NCBI GenBank assembly: GCA_913049525.1
Contig: CAJWYZ010000006.1
Span: 1-21,823, forward strand
Reading direction: 5' to 3'
Length of the DNA stretch: 21,823 bases
DNA from: an uncultured Fidelibacterota bacterium
GTDB taxonomy: Bacteria; Fidelibacterota; Marinisomatia; SCGC-AAA003-L08; D37C17
A model generated the notes under the pieces. The model saw only the letters and a list, made by a program, of their open reading frames with translations. It had not been told where the DNA came from and did no database searches. Shown one piece after another: positions 1 through 7,300 of the stretch (the first letter of the stretch is position 1; each line of letters starts with the position of its first letter). The position numbers and the translations under genes are program-made.

Positions 1-2310
1 GAAAATTTGTGTGATGTGTATCCAACACTACAATACTTTGATGTATCAAATAATTTCATATGCCCTCCCTATCCTCATTGTTTCGAATATATTGGATATC
101 AGAATACTCAGGCTTGTGACGATGCGACGCTAAATAACACCAATATTTCTTCTGGTGAGGTTTCCGATAATAGTGAGCTCATTTTTTTTCATAATAACTC
201 GTCAGAATTACATTTAGAAAAATTTCATACTTATATTGATATTTTACAAGGTTTTATAGATAATAATGAAAGTATAAAGGGGATGGATCCTCTTGAAATC
301 GGCAAGCAAGAATGGAAAAATATGAGGCTTGTTTCACTTGATCTATCCTCATTGAACTTAACCAATATTCCCATAAAAATTTGTGATGTGTACTCGAATC
401 TTTCAATGCTTGACCTCAGTAATAACGCTATTTGTCTGCCCTACCCATCATGTATTGAAAGTGTGGGGTTTCAAAATATTGATGATTGTGAATATCTTTG
501 TCCAGATAATTATTCAGAAATTGATGGAGAATGTTATTTTACAGAGCATCTAAAAATTCTGCAAGATATTATTGATAATAATCCGTCATTGGAGGGGAGG
601 TCTCCGCTTGAAATTGGTGATACTGGTGGAATGCAAAATTGGATTGACGGAAAATTGAATCGACTGATTTTGGCTGGCAATCAATTGACTGCAATGCCGG
701 AAAGTATTTGTGATGTTCATTCAAAATTATCTGCATTTGATATGACAAATAATTTTATTTGTCCGCCCTACCCATCATGTATTGAAAATGTGGGGTTTCA
801 AAATATTGAGGATTGCACCCCTGCTTTTACCTACCCCGAAAGCCAGGTTGGCGGTGTGGAGTTTCAAAATAGTGATAATTGTGCCCCTGCTTTTTCCTGC
901 CCCGAAGGCTATGTTGTTTTTGATTGTCAATGTTATTACTATGATGATTTACAGGTGCTCATTGATTTTACAAGAACCAATGTGGTAATTGCCGGATATC
1001 ATCCACTATTAATCGGATATCAGGTTTGGAAAAATAGTCGGCTTCAACAATTAAATTTGGATGGAATTGGCATTACTAATGTGCCCGAAAGTATCAATAA
1101 ACTGTATCAGCTTGAGTATTTAAATTTGAATAATAATAATCTAGAAGCTCTCCCAGAAAATTTGTGTGATGTGTATCCAACACTACAATACTTTGATGTA
1201 TCAAATAATTTCATATGCCCTCCCTATCCTCATTGTTTCGAATATATTGGATATCAGAATACTCAGGCTTGTGACGATGCGACGCTAAATAACACCAATA
1301 TTTCTTCTGGTGAGGTTTCCGATAATAGTGAGCTCATTTTTTTTCATAATAACTCGTCAGAATTACATTTAGAAAAATTTCATACTTATATTGATATTTT
1401 ACAAGGTTTTATAGATAATAATGAAAGTATAAAGGGGATGGATCCTCTTGAAATCGGCAAGCAAGAATGGAAAAATATGAGGCTTGTTTCACTTGATCTA
1501 TCCTCATTGAACTTAACCAATATTCCCATAAAAATTTGTGATGTGTACTCGAATCTTTCAATGCTTGACCTCAGTAATAACGCTATTTGTCTGCCCTACC
1601 CATCATGTATTGAAAGTGTGGGGTTTCAAAATATTGATGATTGTGAATATCTTTGTCCAGATAATTATTCAGAAATTGATGGAGAATGTTATTTTACAGA
1701 GCATCTAAAAATTCTGCAAGATATTATTGATAATAATCCGTCATTGGAGGGGAGGTCTCCGCTTGAAATTGGTGATACTGGTGGAATGCAAAATTGGATT
1801 GACGGAAAATTGAATCGACTGATTTTGGCTGGCAATCAATTGACTGCAATGCCGGAAAGTATTTGTGATGTTCATTCAAAATTATCTGCATTTGATATGA
1901 CAAATAATTTTATTTGTCCGCCCTACCCATCATGTATTGAAAGTGTGGGGTTTCAAAATATTGATGATTGTACCCCCGCTTTTACCTACCCCGAAAGCCA
2001 GGTTGAAAGTGTGGAGTTTCAAAATATTGATGATTGTGCTCCTACTTTTGCCTGCCCCGAAGGTCATGTTATTTTTGATTGTCGATGTTATTACTATGAT
2101 GATTTACAAGTTCTCATTGATTTTACAAGAACCAATGAGGTAATTACCGGATATCATCCACTATTAATCGGATATCAGGTTTGGAAAAATAATCGCCTTC
2201 AACAATTAAGTTTGGATGGAATTGGTATTACTAATGTGCCCGAAAGTATTAATAAACTATACCGGCTTGAGTATTTAAATTTGAATAATAATAATCTAGA
2301 AGCACTCCCA
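1..2310 (+). repeat. 1155-bp in-frame tandem duplication inside the LRR gene
   Basis: Positions 1-1155 and 1156-2310 are two direct copies of exactly 385 codons, each with three LRR modules. Compared by eye, 1-787 and 1156-1942 are identical, while 788-1155 and 1943-2310 differ at about 29 positions (about 8%), many of them amino-acid changing. A partial, more diverged third copy starts at 2311 (GAAAATTTTTGC...) and runs to the gene end. The left copy begins at the window edge, so the array may extend further. The identical block is longer than short sequencing reads, so copy number in an assembly is uncertain. Confidence 0.95.
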
Positions 2311-2754
2311 GAAAATTTTTGCTTAATATATCCAAATTTACAGAGCTTTCAAGTGACAAATAATTTGCTCTGTCCTCCATATTTGCAGTGTTTTGATTAT
2401 ATTGGAGCTCAGAATACTGACAGTTGCGAAAAAAGTTTTTGCCCCTATGGTTATTTTGATATTGATGGTGATTGTTATTTTGAAAAAGACATCTCCATTC
2501 TTAATGATTTTATATCACAAAACAAAAGTTTAGATGGGAGACAGCCACTTGAAATTGGGGTTCAAAAATGGAAAAATATGCGATTGTATTATTTGTATTT
2601 GGGGGTTAATGAGTTAACAACCATACCTGAAAGTATTTGTGAAATGTTGCCTGAATTAAAAATATTTAATATTTCCCAAAACAAAATTTGTCCGCCCTAT
2701 CCAGACTGTGTAGAGCGGTATTTAGGTGAGCAGGATGCTAGAATGTGTCCTTAA
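1..2754 (+). CDS. Cys-rich leucine-rich-repeat protein, 3' part (5' end outside window)
   Basis: The frame is open at base 1, so the N-terminus is missing. The TTG at 7 is not a start: the same codon lies mid-gene at 1162 in the paralogous repeat. The 917 visible codons contain eight modules. A typical module has a CPxGYxxxDGxCYY segment, a helical LQDFIDNN-like stretch, PLEIGxQxWKN, one or two LRRs (LxxLxLxxNxLTxxPESIC), and a cap with three spaced Cys, (I/L)CPPYPxC...GxQNxxxC. The protein ends right after the last cap (CPPYPDC...MCP) with no visible membrane anchor or sorting domain. Regular paired Cys suggest disulfides and an extracytoplasmic site, but the signal peptide cannot be seen. 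The LRR fold usually mediates protein or ligand binding; the partner is unknown. It carries a recent internal duplication (see repeat entry). The LRR call is secure; function is not assigned. Confidence 0.85.
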   Translation, partial: ENLCDVYPTLQYFDVSNNFICPPYPHCFEYIGYQNTQACDDATLNNTNISSGEVSDNSELIFFHNNSSELHLEKFHTYIDILQGFIDNNESIKGMDPLEIGKQEWKNMRLVSLDLSSLNLTNIPIKICDVYSNLSMLDLSNNAICLPYPSCIESVGFQNIDDCEYLCPDNYSEIDGECYFTEHLKILQDIIDNNPSLEGRSPLEIGDTGGMQNWIDGKLNRLILAGNQLTAMPESICDVHSKLSAFDMTNNFICPPYPSCIENVGFQNIEDCTPAFTYPESQVGGVEFQNSDNCAPAFSCPEGYVVFDCQCYYYDDLQVLIDFTRTNVVIAGYHPLLIGYQVWKNSRLQQLNLDGIGITNVPESINKLYQLEYLNLNNNNLEALPENLCDVYPTLQYFDVSNNFICPPYPHCFEYIGYQNTQACDDATLNNTNISSGEVSDNSELIFFHNNSSELHLEKFHTYIDILQGFIDNNESIKGMDPLEIGKQEWKNMRLVSLDLSSLNLTNIPIKICDVYSNLSMLDLSNNAICLPYPSCIESVGFQNIDDCEYLCPDNYSEIDGECYFTEHLKILQDIIDNNPSLEGRSPLEIGDTGGMQNWIDGKLNRLILAGNQLTAMPESICDVHSKLSAFDMTNNFICPPYPSCIESVGFQNIDDCTPAFTYPESQVESVEFQNIDDCAPTFACPEGHVIFDCRCYYYDDLQVLIDFTRTNEVITGYHPLLIGYQVWKNNRLQQLSLDGIGITNVPESINKLYRLEYLNLNNNNLEALPENFCLIYPNLQSFQVTNNLLCPPYLQCFDYIGAQNTDSCEKSFCPYGYFDIDGDCYFEKDISILNDFISQNKSLDGRQPLEIGVQKWKNMRLYYLYLGVNELTTIPESICEMLPELKIFNISQNKICPPYPDCVERYLGEQDARMCP
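790..921 (+). repeat. 66-bp micro-duplication in LRR module
   Basis: Positions 790-855 and 856-921 are two diverged 22-codon copies, with VGFQNIEDCTPAFTYPES followed by VEFQNSDNCAPAFSCPEG. They duplicate the tail of one cysteine cap. The same pair recurs at 1945-2010 and 2011-2076 in the second large copy, so this small duplication came before the 1155-bp one. Confidence 0.8.
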
Positions 2755-5444
2755 CCCGCCTCTGCCTGTGCTGCCGCTAGCCGGGCTATAGGTACGCGGA
2801 AAGGAGAACAGCTTACATAGTCCAGCCCCGATCTTTGAAAAAAATGAATAGACTGAGGATCTCCTCCATGCTCTCCACAGATTCCAATTTTCAATGATGC
2901 ATTAACTGATCGGCCTTTTTCCACCCCCATTGTAACCAGGCTACCTACACCCTCTTTGTCGATGGATTGAAAAGGATCTCCTGCCAATATATTTTGTTCT
3001 AAGTACTCAGGCAGAAAACTGCCTATATCGTCTCTAGAAAATCCAAAGGTTGTCTGAGTGAGATCGTTGGTTCCAAAAGAAAAAAACTCTGCTTCCTTTG
3101 CAATTTCATCTGCAGTGGCACAAGCCCTTGGAAGTTCAATCATGGTGCCCACTAAATAATCAATTTTTACCTTGTTTTTTTCTTGTACTTGATTCGCCAT
3201 GGCATCAATAATTTTTCTTTGGTGTATAAACTCTGAAACTGAGCCTACCAGGGGCACCATGACCTCTGGATAGGGAGTGGTGCCCTCCATTATTAATTCA
3301 GCTGTAGCCTCAAAAATTGCCCTGGCTTGCATTTCTGTAATTTCAGGGTAAGAAATCCCTAGTCGACAACCCCTGTGCCCCAACATTGGGTTCAATTCAT
3401 GTAAGTGTTCAATCCGTGCATCTAATTTATTTCGAGACATATTTAGAGCTTGAGCTAATTCCTGTATTTGTGAATTTTCCTGTGGAAGAAATTCATGCAG
3501 CGGGGGGTCCAATAGGCGAATGGTTACCGGGTAGGGTGCCATGGTTTTAAGGATTTCATAGAAATCAGATTTCTGATGGGATAATAATTTCATGATAGCC
3601 TTCCTCCGATCCTCATCATTTTCAGCTATAATCATTTCCCGTATGGACATGATGCGTTCCGGGTTAAAAAACATATGCTCTGTGCGACATAGTCCAATGC
3701 CCTGGGCTCCAAATTCAAGTGCCTGTTTCGCTTCTATTGGACTATCTGCATTGGTTCGAACTCCCATAGCTCTATGTTTATCTACCAACTCCATCAGTTT
3801 TTTAAAAAAAATATTGGACTGTAAGTCCGCAGCCTTTAATGGAATTTCTCCTGCATATATATTTCCTGTGCTGCCATTCAAGGTGATCCAGTCTCCTTCT
3901 TTTAAAAGAGTCCCGTTGCTGGAAAGTGTTTTTTCAATGGCGGAAATTTGTATTTCGGAACATCCCACCACACAGCATTTTCCCCATCCTCTGGCAACTA
4001 GGGCTGCATGGGAAGTCATGCCGCCACGCGCCGTGAGAACCGCCTGTGAAGCATACATGCCATGAATATCTTCAGGAGATGTTTCTTTCCTAACTAAAAT
4101 GACTTTTTTTCCATCATTATGCCAGTTTTCCGCATCATCTGCTGTGAATACAATCTGTCCTGATGCCCCTCCTGGTCCTGCCGGTAATCCTGTGGCCATA
4201 ATGGAAAAATCTTTTTCAATATCAGTATCCAGTGTAGGATGCATTATTTCATCTAATTGCCCTGTATTAACCCGCATTATTGCTGTTTTTTCTTCTATCA
4301 TTCCAGATTCTAACATTTCTATTGCCATGCGGATTGCCGCAGCGCCATTTCGTTTTCCTGTGCGCGTTTGTAACATCCATAGTCGGCCATTTTGAATAGT
4401 AAATTCAATATCCTGCATATCATGGTAGTGGATTTCCAGACGCTGTTGAATGGCAGCTAATTCAGCATAAATGGTTGGCATATTATTTTCCAATGTTGGC
4501 AAACTTTCATCACCACCAATTCGACTGGATTCATTTAATGGGTTGGGGGTGCGCAATCCCGCCACCACATCTTCCCCTTGTGCATTCTGCAGCCATTCCC
4601 CATAAAATTTATTTTCTCCTGTGGCGGGATTGCGAGTAAACGCTACCCCTGTTGCGCAGTCCTCGCCCATATTTCCAAATACCATTGCCTGTATATTCAC
4701 AGCAGTACCCCATTCGCTGGGGATATTTTCTATATTACGATAATGGGCTGCTCGTTTGCCATTCCAAGATTTAAAAACTGCGGTAACGCTCCCCCAAAGT
4801 TGAGTATGTGGATCATCTGGAAATTCTTGTCCTAAATGTATTTTGATGGTTTCCTTGAATTTTTCACAAAGACATTTAAGATCCTCCGCATCTAAATCAG
4901 CGTCATTTTTTACCTTTTTCTTAAGTTTTAAATTTTCCAAAAGTGCTTCTAATTTTTCACGGATTCCTTCCCCCTCCCCTGGCCCTATATCGGCAGCTTT
5001 CTCCATTACCACATCTGCATACATTGTAATTAGACGACGGTAGGCATCATAAGCAAAACGCTCATCCCCTGATTTCTGAATCAGCCCGGGAATCGTTTGG
5101 GATGTTAGGCCAATATTTAGCACCGTCTCCATCATGCCGGGCATGGACTGGCGGGCTCCTGAGCGCACAGAAACCAATAGTGGGTTATTGCTATCACCAA
5201 ATGTATGCCCCATGATGCTTTCTATTTGATGAAGATTATTTTCTACCTCATTTGTTAAATCTGCCGGGTATTCTCCTTTCTGCATAAAATATGTACAGAC
5301 ATCGGTGCTAATAGTAAATCCTGGGGGTACGGGGATTCCCAATATGGTCATTTCTGCCAGATTGGCGCCCTTACCTCCAAGTATATTTTTGTCAGAAGCA
5401 GAACCATCTGCTTTTCCATCTCCAAAGAAATAGACTGTTTTCAT
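2751..5444 (-). CDS. ppdK: Pyruvate, phosphate dikinase (EC 2.7.9.1)
   Basis: PpdK interconverts pyruvate + ATP + Pi and PEP + AMP + PPi in the cytosol. It serves gluconeogenesis or PPi-linked glycolysis. The 897-residue length is normal. The N-terminal ATP-grasp region carries GGKGANLAEM and SGARQSMPGMMETVLNIGL, the latter typical of PPDK rather than PEP synthase. The phospho-carrier loop GGMTSHAALVARG has its swivelling His at about residue 479, next to the Thr usually targeted by regulatory kinases. The C-terminal PEP-binding barrel has GTNDLTQTTFGFSRDD and GICGEHGGDP, with the catalytic Cys at about 856. The ATG at 5444-5442 is preceded by AAGGA eight bases upstream. The gene is convergent with the LRR gene, and the two stop codons overlap in TTAA at 2751-2754. 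It is transcribed alone, away from the SpoVG/sdh cluster. Confidence 0.97.
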   Translation of the reverse strand: MKTVYFFGDGKADGSASDKNILGGKGANLAEMTILGIPVPPGFTISTDVCTYFMQKGEYPADLTNEVENNLHQIESIMGHTFGDSNNPLLVSVRSGARQSMPGMMETVLNIGLTSQTIPGLIQKSGDERFAYDAYRRLITMYADVVMEKAADIGPGEGEGIREKLEALLENLKLKKKVKNDADLDAEDLKCLCEKFKETIKIHLGQEFPDDPHTQLWGSVTAVFKSWNGKRAAHYRNIENIPSEWGTAVNIQAMVFGNMGEDCATGVAFTRNPATGENKFYGEWLQNAQGEDVVAGLRTPNPLNESSRIGGDESLPTLENNMPTIYAELAAIQQRLEIHYHDMQDIEFTIQNGRLWMLQTRTGKRNGAAAIRMAIEMLESGMIEEKTAIMRVNTGQLDEIMHPTLDTDIEKDFSIMATGLPAGPGGASGQIVFTADDAENWHNDGKKVILVRKETSPEDIHGMYASQAVLTARGGMTSHAALVARGWGKCCVVGCSEIQISAIEKTLSSNGTLLKEGDWITLNGSTGNIYAGEIPLKAADLQSNIFFKKLMELVDKHRAMGVRTNADSPIEAKQALEFGAQGIGLCRTEHMFFNPERIMSIREMIIAENDEDRRKAIMKLLSHQKSDFYEILKTMAPYPVTIRLLDPPLHEFLPQENSQIQELAQALNMSRNKLDARIEHLHELNPMLGHRGCRLGISYPEITEMQARAIFEATAELIMEGTTPYPEVMVPLVGSVSEFIHQRKIIDAMANQVQEKNKVKIDYLVGTMIELPRACATADEIAKEAEFFSFGTNDLTQTTFGFSRDDIGSFLPEYLEQNILAGDPFQSIDKEGVGSLVTMGVEKGRSVNASLKIGICGEHGGDPQSIHFFQRSGLDYVSCSPFRVPIARLAAAQAEAG

Positions 5445-5697
5445 AAATGTAATCCTTACCTGGTATGGCTTAATTGTGGGGGAAATTTACAGGTCTTTAA
5501 TTAAAATGACCAAGATATTGAGAGGTTTTACTAAAGGGGGAATATAAAACCATATTCTTAGCAACAATACATTTGAAATCTGCGAGTCTCTTAATAAAAA
5601 TACATTCACGCATATTACATTTTTTCTCAATTCCTTCTTTGTGCTACATACAAATAACCCTGTATATTTGAACCTACATTAATAGAGGAAATTAACA
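5445..5697. promoter_or_regulatory. Divergent intergenic region, ppdK / SpoVG-sdh cluster
   Basis: These 253 bp separate two divergent units, so promoters for both should lie here. For the right-hand unit a plausible -10 is TATATT at 5663-5668, about 17 bases before GAGGA at 5685-5689; the -35 is poor. GAGGA sits eight bases before the TTG start at 5698 and decides that start. For ppdK an AAGGA lies eight bases before its ATG. An imperfect inverted repeat, GGTC-N12-GACC at 5492-5511, could be an operator. I saw no riboswitch fold. Promoter assignments are tentative. Confidence 0.4.
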
Positions 5698-6045
5698 TTG
5701 AAAATTGAAAGAATGAATAAGGGCAGTTGGGGTAAAATCCGTGCATTTTTTGATTTACAGACAGAAGATGGATTTACGCTTAAAGGTTTTAAGCTGGTAG
5801 AAGGTATAAATGGATTGTTCGTAGGATTCCCCAGCCAAAAGGGAAGTGATGAGGAATATCATGATACCGTTTGGGCTGACCGTGACATAAAGGAACAGGT
5901 AAATCAATTGGCAATAAAAACGTATGGTCAGGAAGTTATGGCAACCCCTCCCGATATGGACAATAATGATTTTCCACCTCCTCAGCCTGAAATGGCTGAT
6001 GCTTCGGTTGCTACACCATTTTCTGATGAAGATGTTCCTTTTTAA
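5698..6045 (+). CDS. SpoVG-domain protein with SSB-like acidic C-terminal tip
   Basis: Residues 1-78 resemble the SpoVG family of small nucleic-acid-binding regulators: FKLVEGINGLFVGFPSQKG aligns with the family core (V.V..GNNGLFVAMPSKK...DGE..DI), followed by the usual helix (DIKEQVNQLAIKTY). Unlike ordinary SpoVG (about 85-100 aa), this 115-residue protein continues into a Pro/Asp-rich, probably disordered linker (80-106) and ends in PFSDEDVPF. That end closely resembles the acidic tip of single-stranded DNA-binding proteins (DDDIPF or DDDLPF), which recruits repair and replication partners. The start is TTG, chosen because GAGGA is eight bases upstream; the in-frame ATG at 5713 is 23 bases from it, too far. 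It is the first gene of a co-directional cluster, 10 bp before crcB. The SpoVG call is good; the role of the tip is inference. Confidence 0.8.
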   Translation: MKIERMNKGSWGKIRAFFDLQTEDGFTLKGFKLVEGINGLFVGFPSQKGSDEEYHDTVWADRDIKEQVNQLAIKTYGQEVMATPPDMDNNDFPPPQPEMADASVATPFSDEDVPF

Positions 6046-6055
6046 TATCGATTAA

Positions 6056-6421
6056 ATGAAAGAAATCGTCTTAGTAGGGGCCGGCGGTTTCATCGGCGCA
6101 TCTCTTAGATATCTCACGTCAACCTGGCTAACTCAGTTTAACCAATTCGGTTTTCCTGTGGGCACCTTTTCTGTTAATTTGATTGGCTGTACCCTCCTGG
6201 GTATTTTTGTTGGATTGGGATTAGAAAAAAATTCTACTTTACCCTTAAAGGAATTTGCTGCCATTGGTGTCTTGGGTGGCTTCACTACATTTTCAACATT
6301 TGGACTAGAATTATTTGAAATGCTACAGGCGGGTTATTTTAAAATGACCGCCATTTATGGACTGGGCAGTATAGTATTGGGGCTCGGCGGTATTGGCCTA
6401 GGAATTCTCATTACACGGTAA
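6056..6421 (+). CDS. crcB: CrcB/Fluc-type fluoride ion channel
   Basis: CrcB/Fluc proteins form dual-topology dimers in the inner membrane that export fluoride down its gradient. This 121-residue protein is the normal size with four hydrophobic segments. It has the family motifs GGFIGASLRYL at the N-terminus, GTFSVNLIGC with the conserved Asn in helix 2, and GVLGGFTTFSTF in helix 3, which carries the Phe residues and the Thr/Ser break lining the pore and Na+ site. It starts 10 bp after the SpoVG-domain gene, with no clear ribosome binding site, so translation is probably coupled. It ends 26 bp before sdhC. I looked for a fluoride riboswitch in front of it and in the cluster leader and saw none. 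Confidence 0.93.
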   Translation: MKEIVLVGAGGFIGASLRYLTSTWLTQFNQFGFPVGTFSVNLIGCTLLGIFVGLGLEKNSTLPLKEFAAIGVLGGFTTFSTFGLELFEMLQAGYFKMTAIYGLGSIVLGLGGIGLGILITR

Positions 6422-6447
6422 TTAAACAAACAGGCTCTAAAAAACAC

Positions 6448-7299
6448 ATGAAAAATGAACAGGCAATGGGCGCCAATGAATCCGGCCTTTTTCAAACTCA
6501 CCGTTCTGATACATGGTGGCTTGAACCATTTTTAACAGGGTTAGGATTTTTAAGTTTTGTCATTTATACCACCTGGGCCATGTTCCAGGGTGATTATTAC
6601 TGGTTCAGCGCAGGACATGAAGGTTTTGGCGGATACCTGTCACCCTTTTATTCACCATTACTTTTTATTGAAGAAAGCGCTGCTGGTTCTGCTCCACTAC
6701 TCCATGCATGGTTTGGCTCCTGGCCGGAATGGATGCCTAACCTTATTCCTGTAACCCCTGCCATCCTGATTTTAGCCGGACCTCTTTCCTTTCGCCTCAC
6801 TTGTTATTATTACCGAAAATTTTACTACCGCTCATATTTTCTTTCGCCTCCAGCTTGCGCAGTAACCGGTGTGCCCCAAAAAGATTATAAAGGTGAAACA
6901 GTATTGTTGGTTGTACAGAATCTACATCGTTTCACCCTCTACATAGCCATTGGTTTTGTAGCAGTTTTATCATACGACGCATTCCTCTCCTTTTTTCGGA
7001 ATGGAAAAATTGGCGTGGGGGTGGGGTCTATTATCCTGCTTTTAAACCCAATTTTCCTGGCAGGCTATACTTTCGGTTGCCATGCATTCCGGCATCTCAG
7101 TGGGGGTAGGCACGATTGCTTTACCTGTCCAAAGGGTAAAGAAAAAGTGCGTTTTAAAATCTGGCAGAGTGTTTCTTGGTTGAATGGCAGGCATATGTTC
7201 TGGGCCTGGATCAGCATGGTATGGGTGGCGCTGACAGATATTTATGTGCGATTAGTGTCCAAGGGAATTTGGACGGACTTCAGCACCTGGGGAAATTAA
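6448..7299 (+). CDS. sdhC: Succinate dehydrogenase membrane anchor subunit, five-helix Sdh1-like type
   Basis: This is the single large membrane anchor of a succinate:quinone oxidoreductase, placed 1 bp before sdhA. The 283 residues hold about five membrane segments (roughly 25-46, 98-118, 160-183, 188-209, 247-266). This is unlike the separate small SdhC and SdhD of E. coli, but like the mycobacterial Sdh1 anchor (Rv0249c type). Directly after helix 4 lies GCHAFRHLSGGRHDCFTC, a dense Cys/His cluster (C211, H212, H216, H222, C224, C227). From memory, the mycobacterial Sdh1 structure has a membrane-embedded Rieske-type [2Fe-2S] cluster in this subunit, so these residues are candidate ligands here; that is inference. 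The ATG at 6448 gives a hydrophilic cytoplasmic leader before helix 1. The call rests on position, length and topology as much as on motifs. Confidence 0.85.
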   Translation: MKNEQAMGANESGLFQTHRSDTWWLEPFLTGLGFLSFVIYTTWAMFQGDYYWFSAGHEGFGGYLSPFYSPLLFIEESAAGSAPLLHAWFGSWPEWMPNLIPVTPAILILAGPLSFRLTCYYYRKFYYRSYFLSPPACAVTGVPQKDYKGETVLLVVQNLHRFTLYIAIGFVAVLSYDAFLSFFRNGKIGVGVGSIILLLNPIFLAGYTFGCHAFRHLSGGRHDCFTCPKGKEKVRFKIWQSVSWLNGRHMFWAWISMVWVALTDIYVRLVSKGIWTDFSTWGN

Positions 7300-7300
7300 A

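Noticed and set aside
782..2143. Two 68-codon plus-strand ORFs (782-988 and 1937-2143) in another frame of the LRR gene.
   Set aside because: They exist twice only because the DNA is duplicated. They have no ribosome binding site or family features and are shadows of the LRR frame.
1..2310. Direct repeats as a possible CRISPR array.
   Set aside because: The repeat unit is 1155 bp and fully coding, with no short repeats separated by unique spacers.
3592..5043. Several plus-strand ORFs of 66-157 codons opposite ppdK.
   Set aside because: They lie entirely inside a conserved ppdK frame, lack recognisable domains and start signals, and reflect codon bias of the real gene.
5492..5511. GGTC-N12-GACC as a defined operator.
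   Set aside because: Arms are only four bases with mismatches inward, and no matching regulator is in the window; kept only as a remark in the intergenic entry.
5713..5715. ATG as the start of the SpoVG-domain gene.
   Set aside because: The only good Shine-Dalgarno, GAGGA at 5685-5689, is 23 bases away, while it is eight bases from TTG at 5698.
5445..6055. A fluoride riboswitch in front of crcB.
   Set aside because: The crcB leader is 10 bp and the cluster leader lacks the conserved fluoride aptamer pattern.
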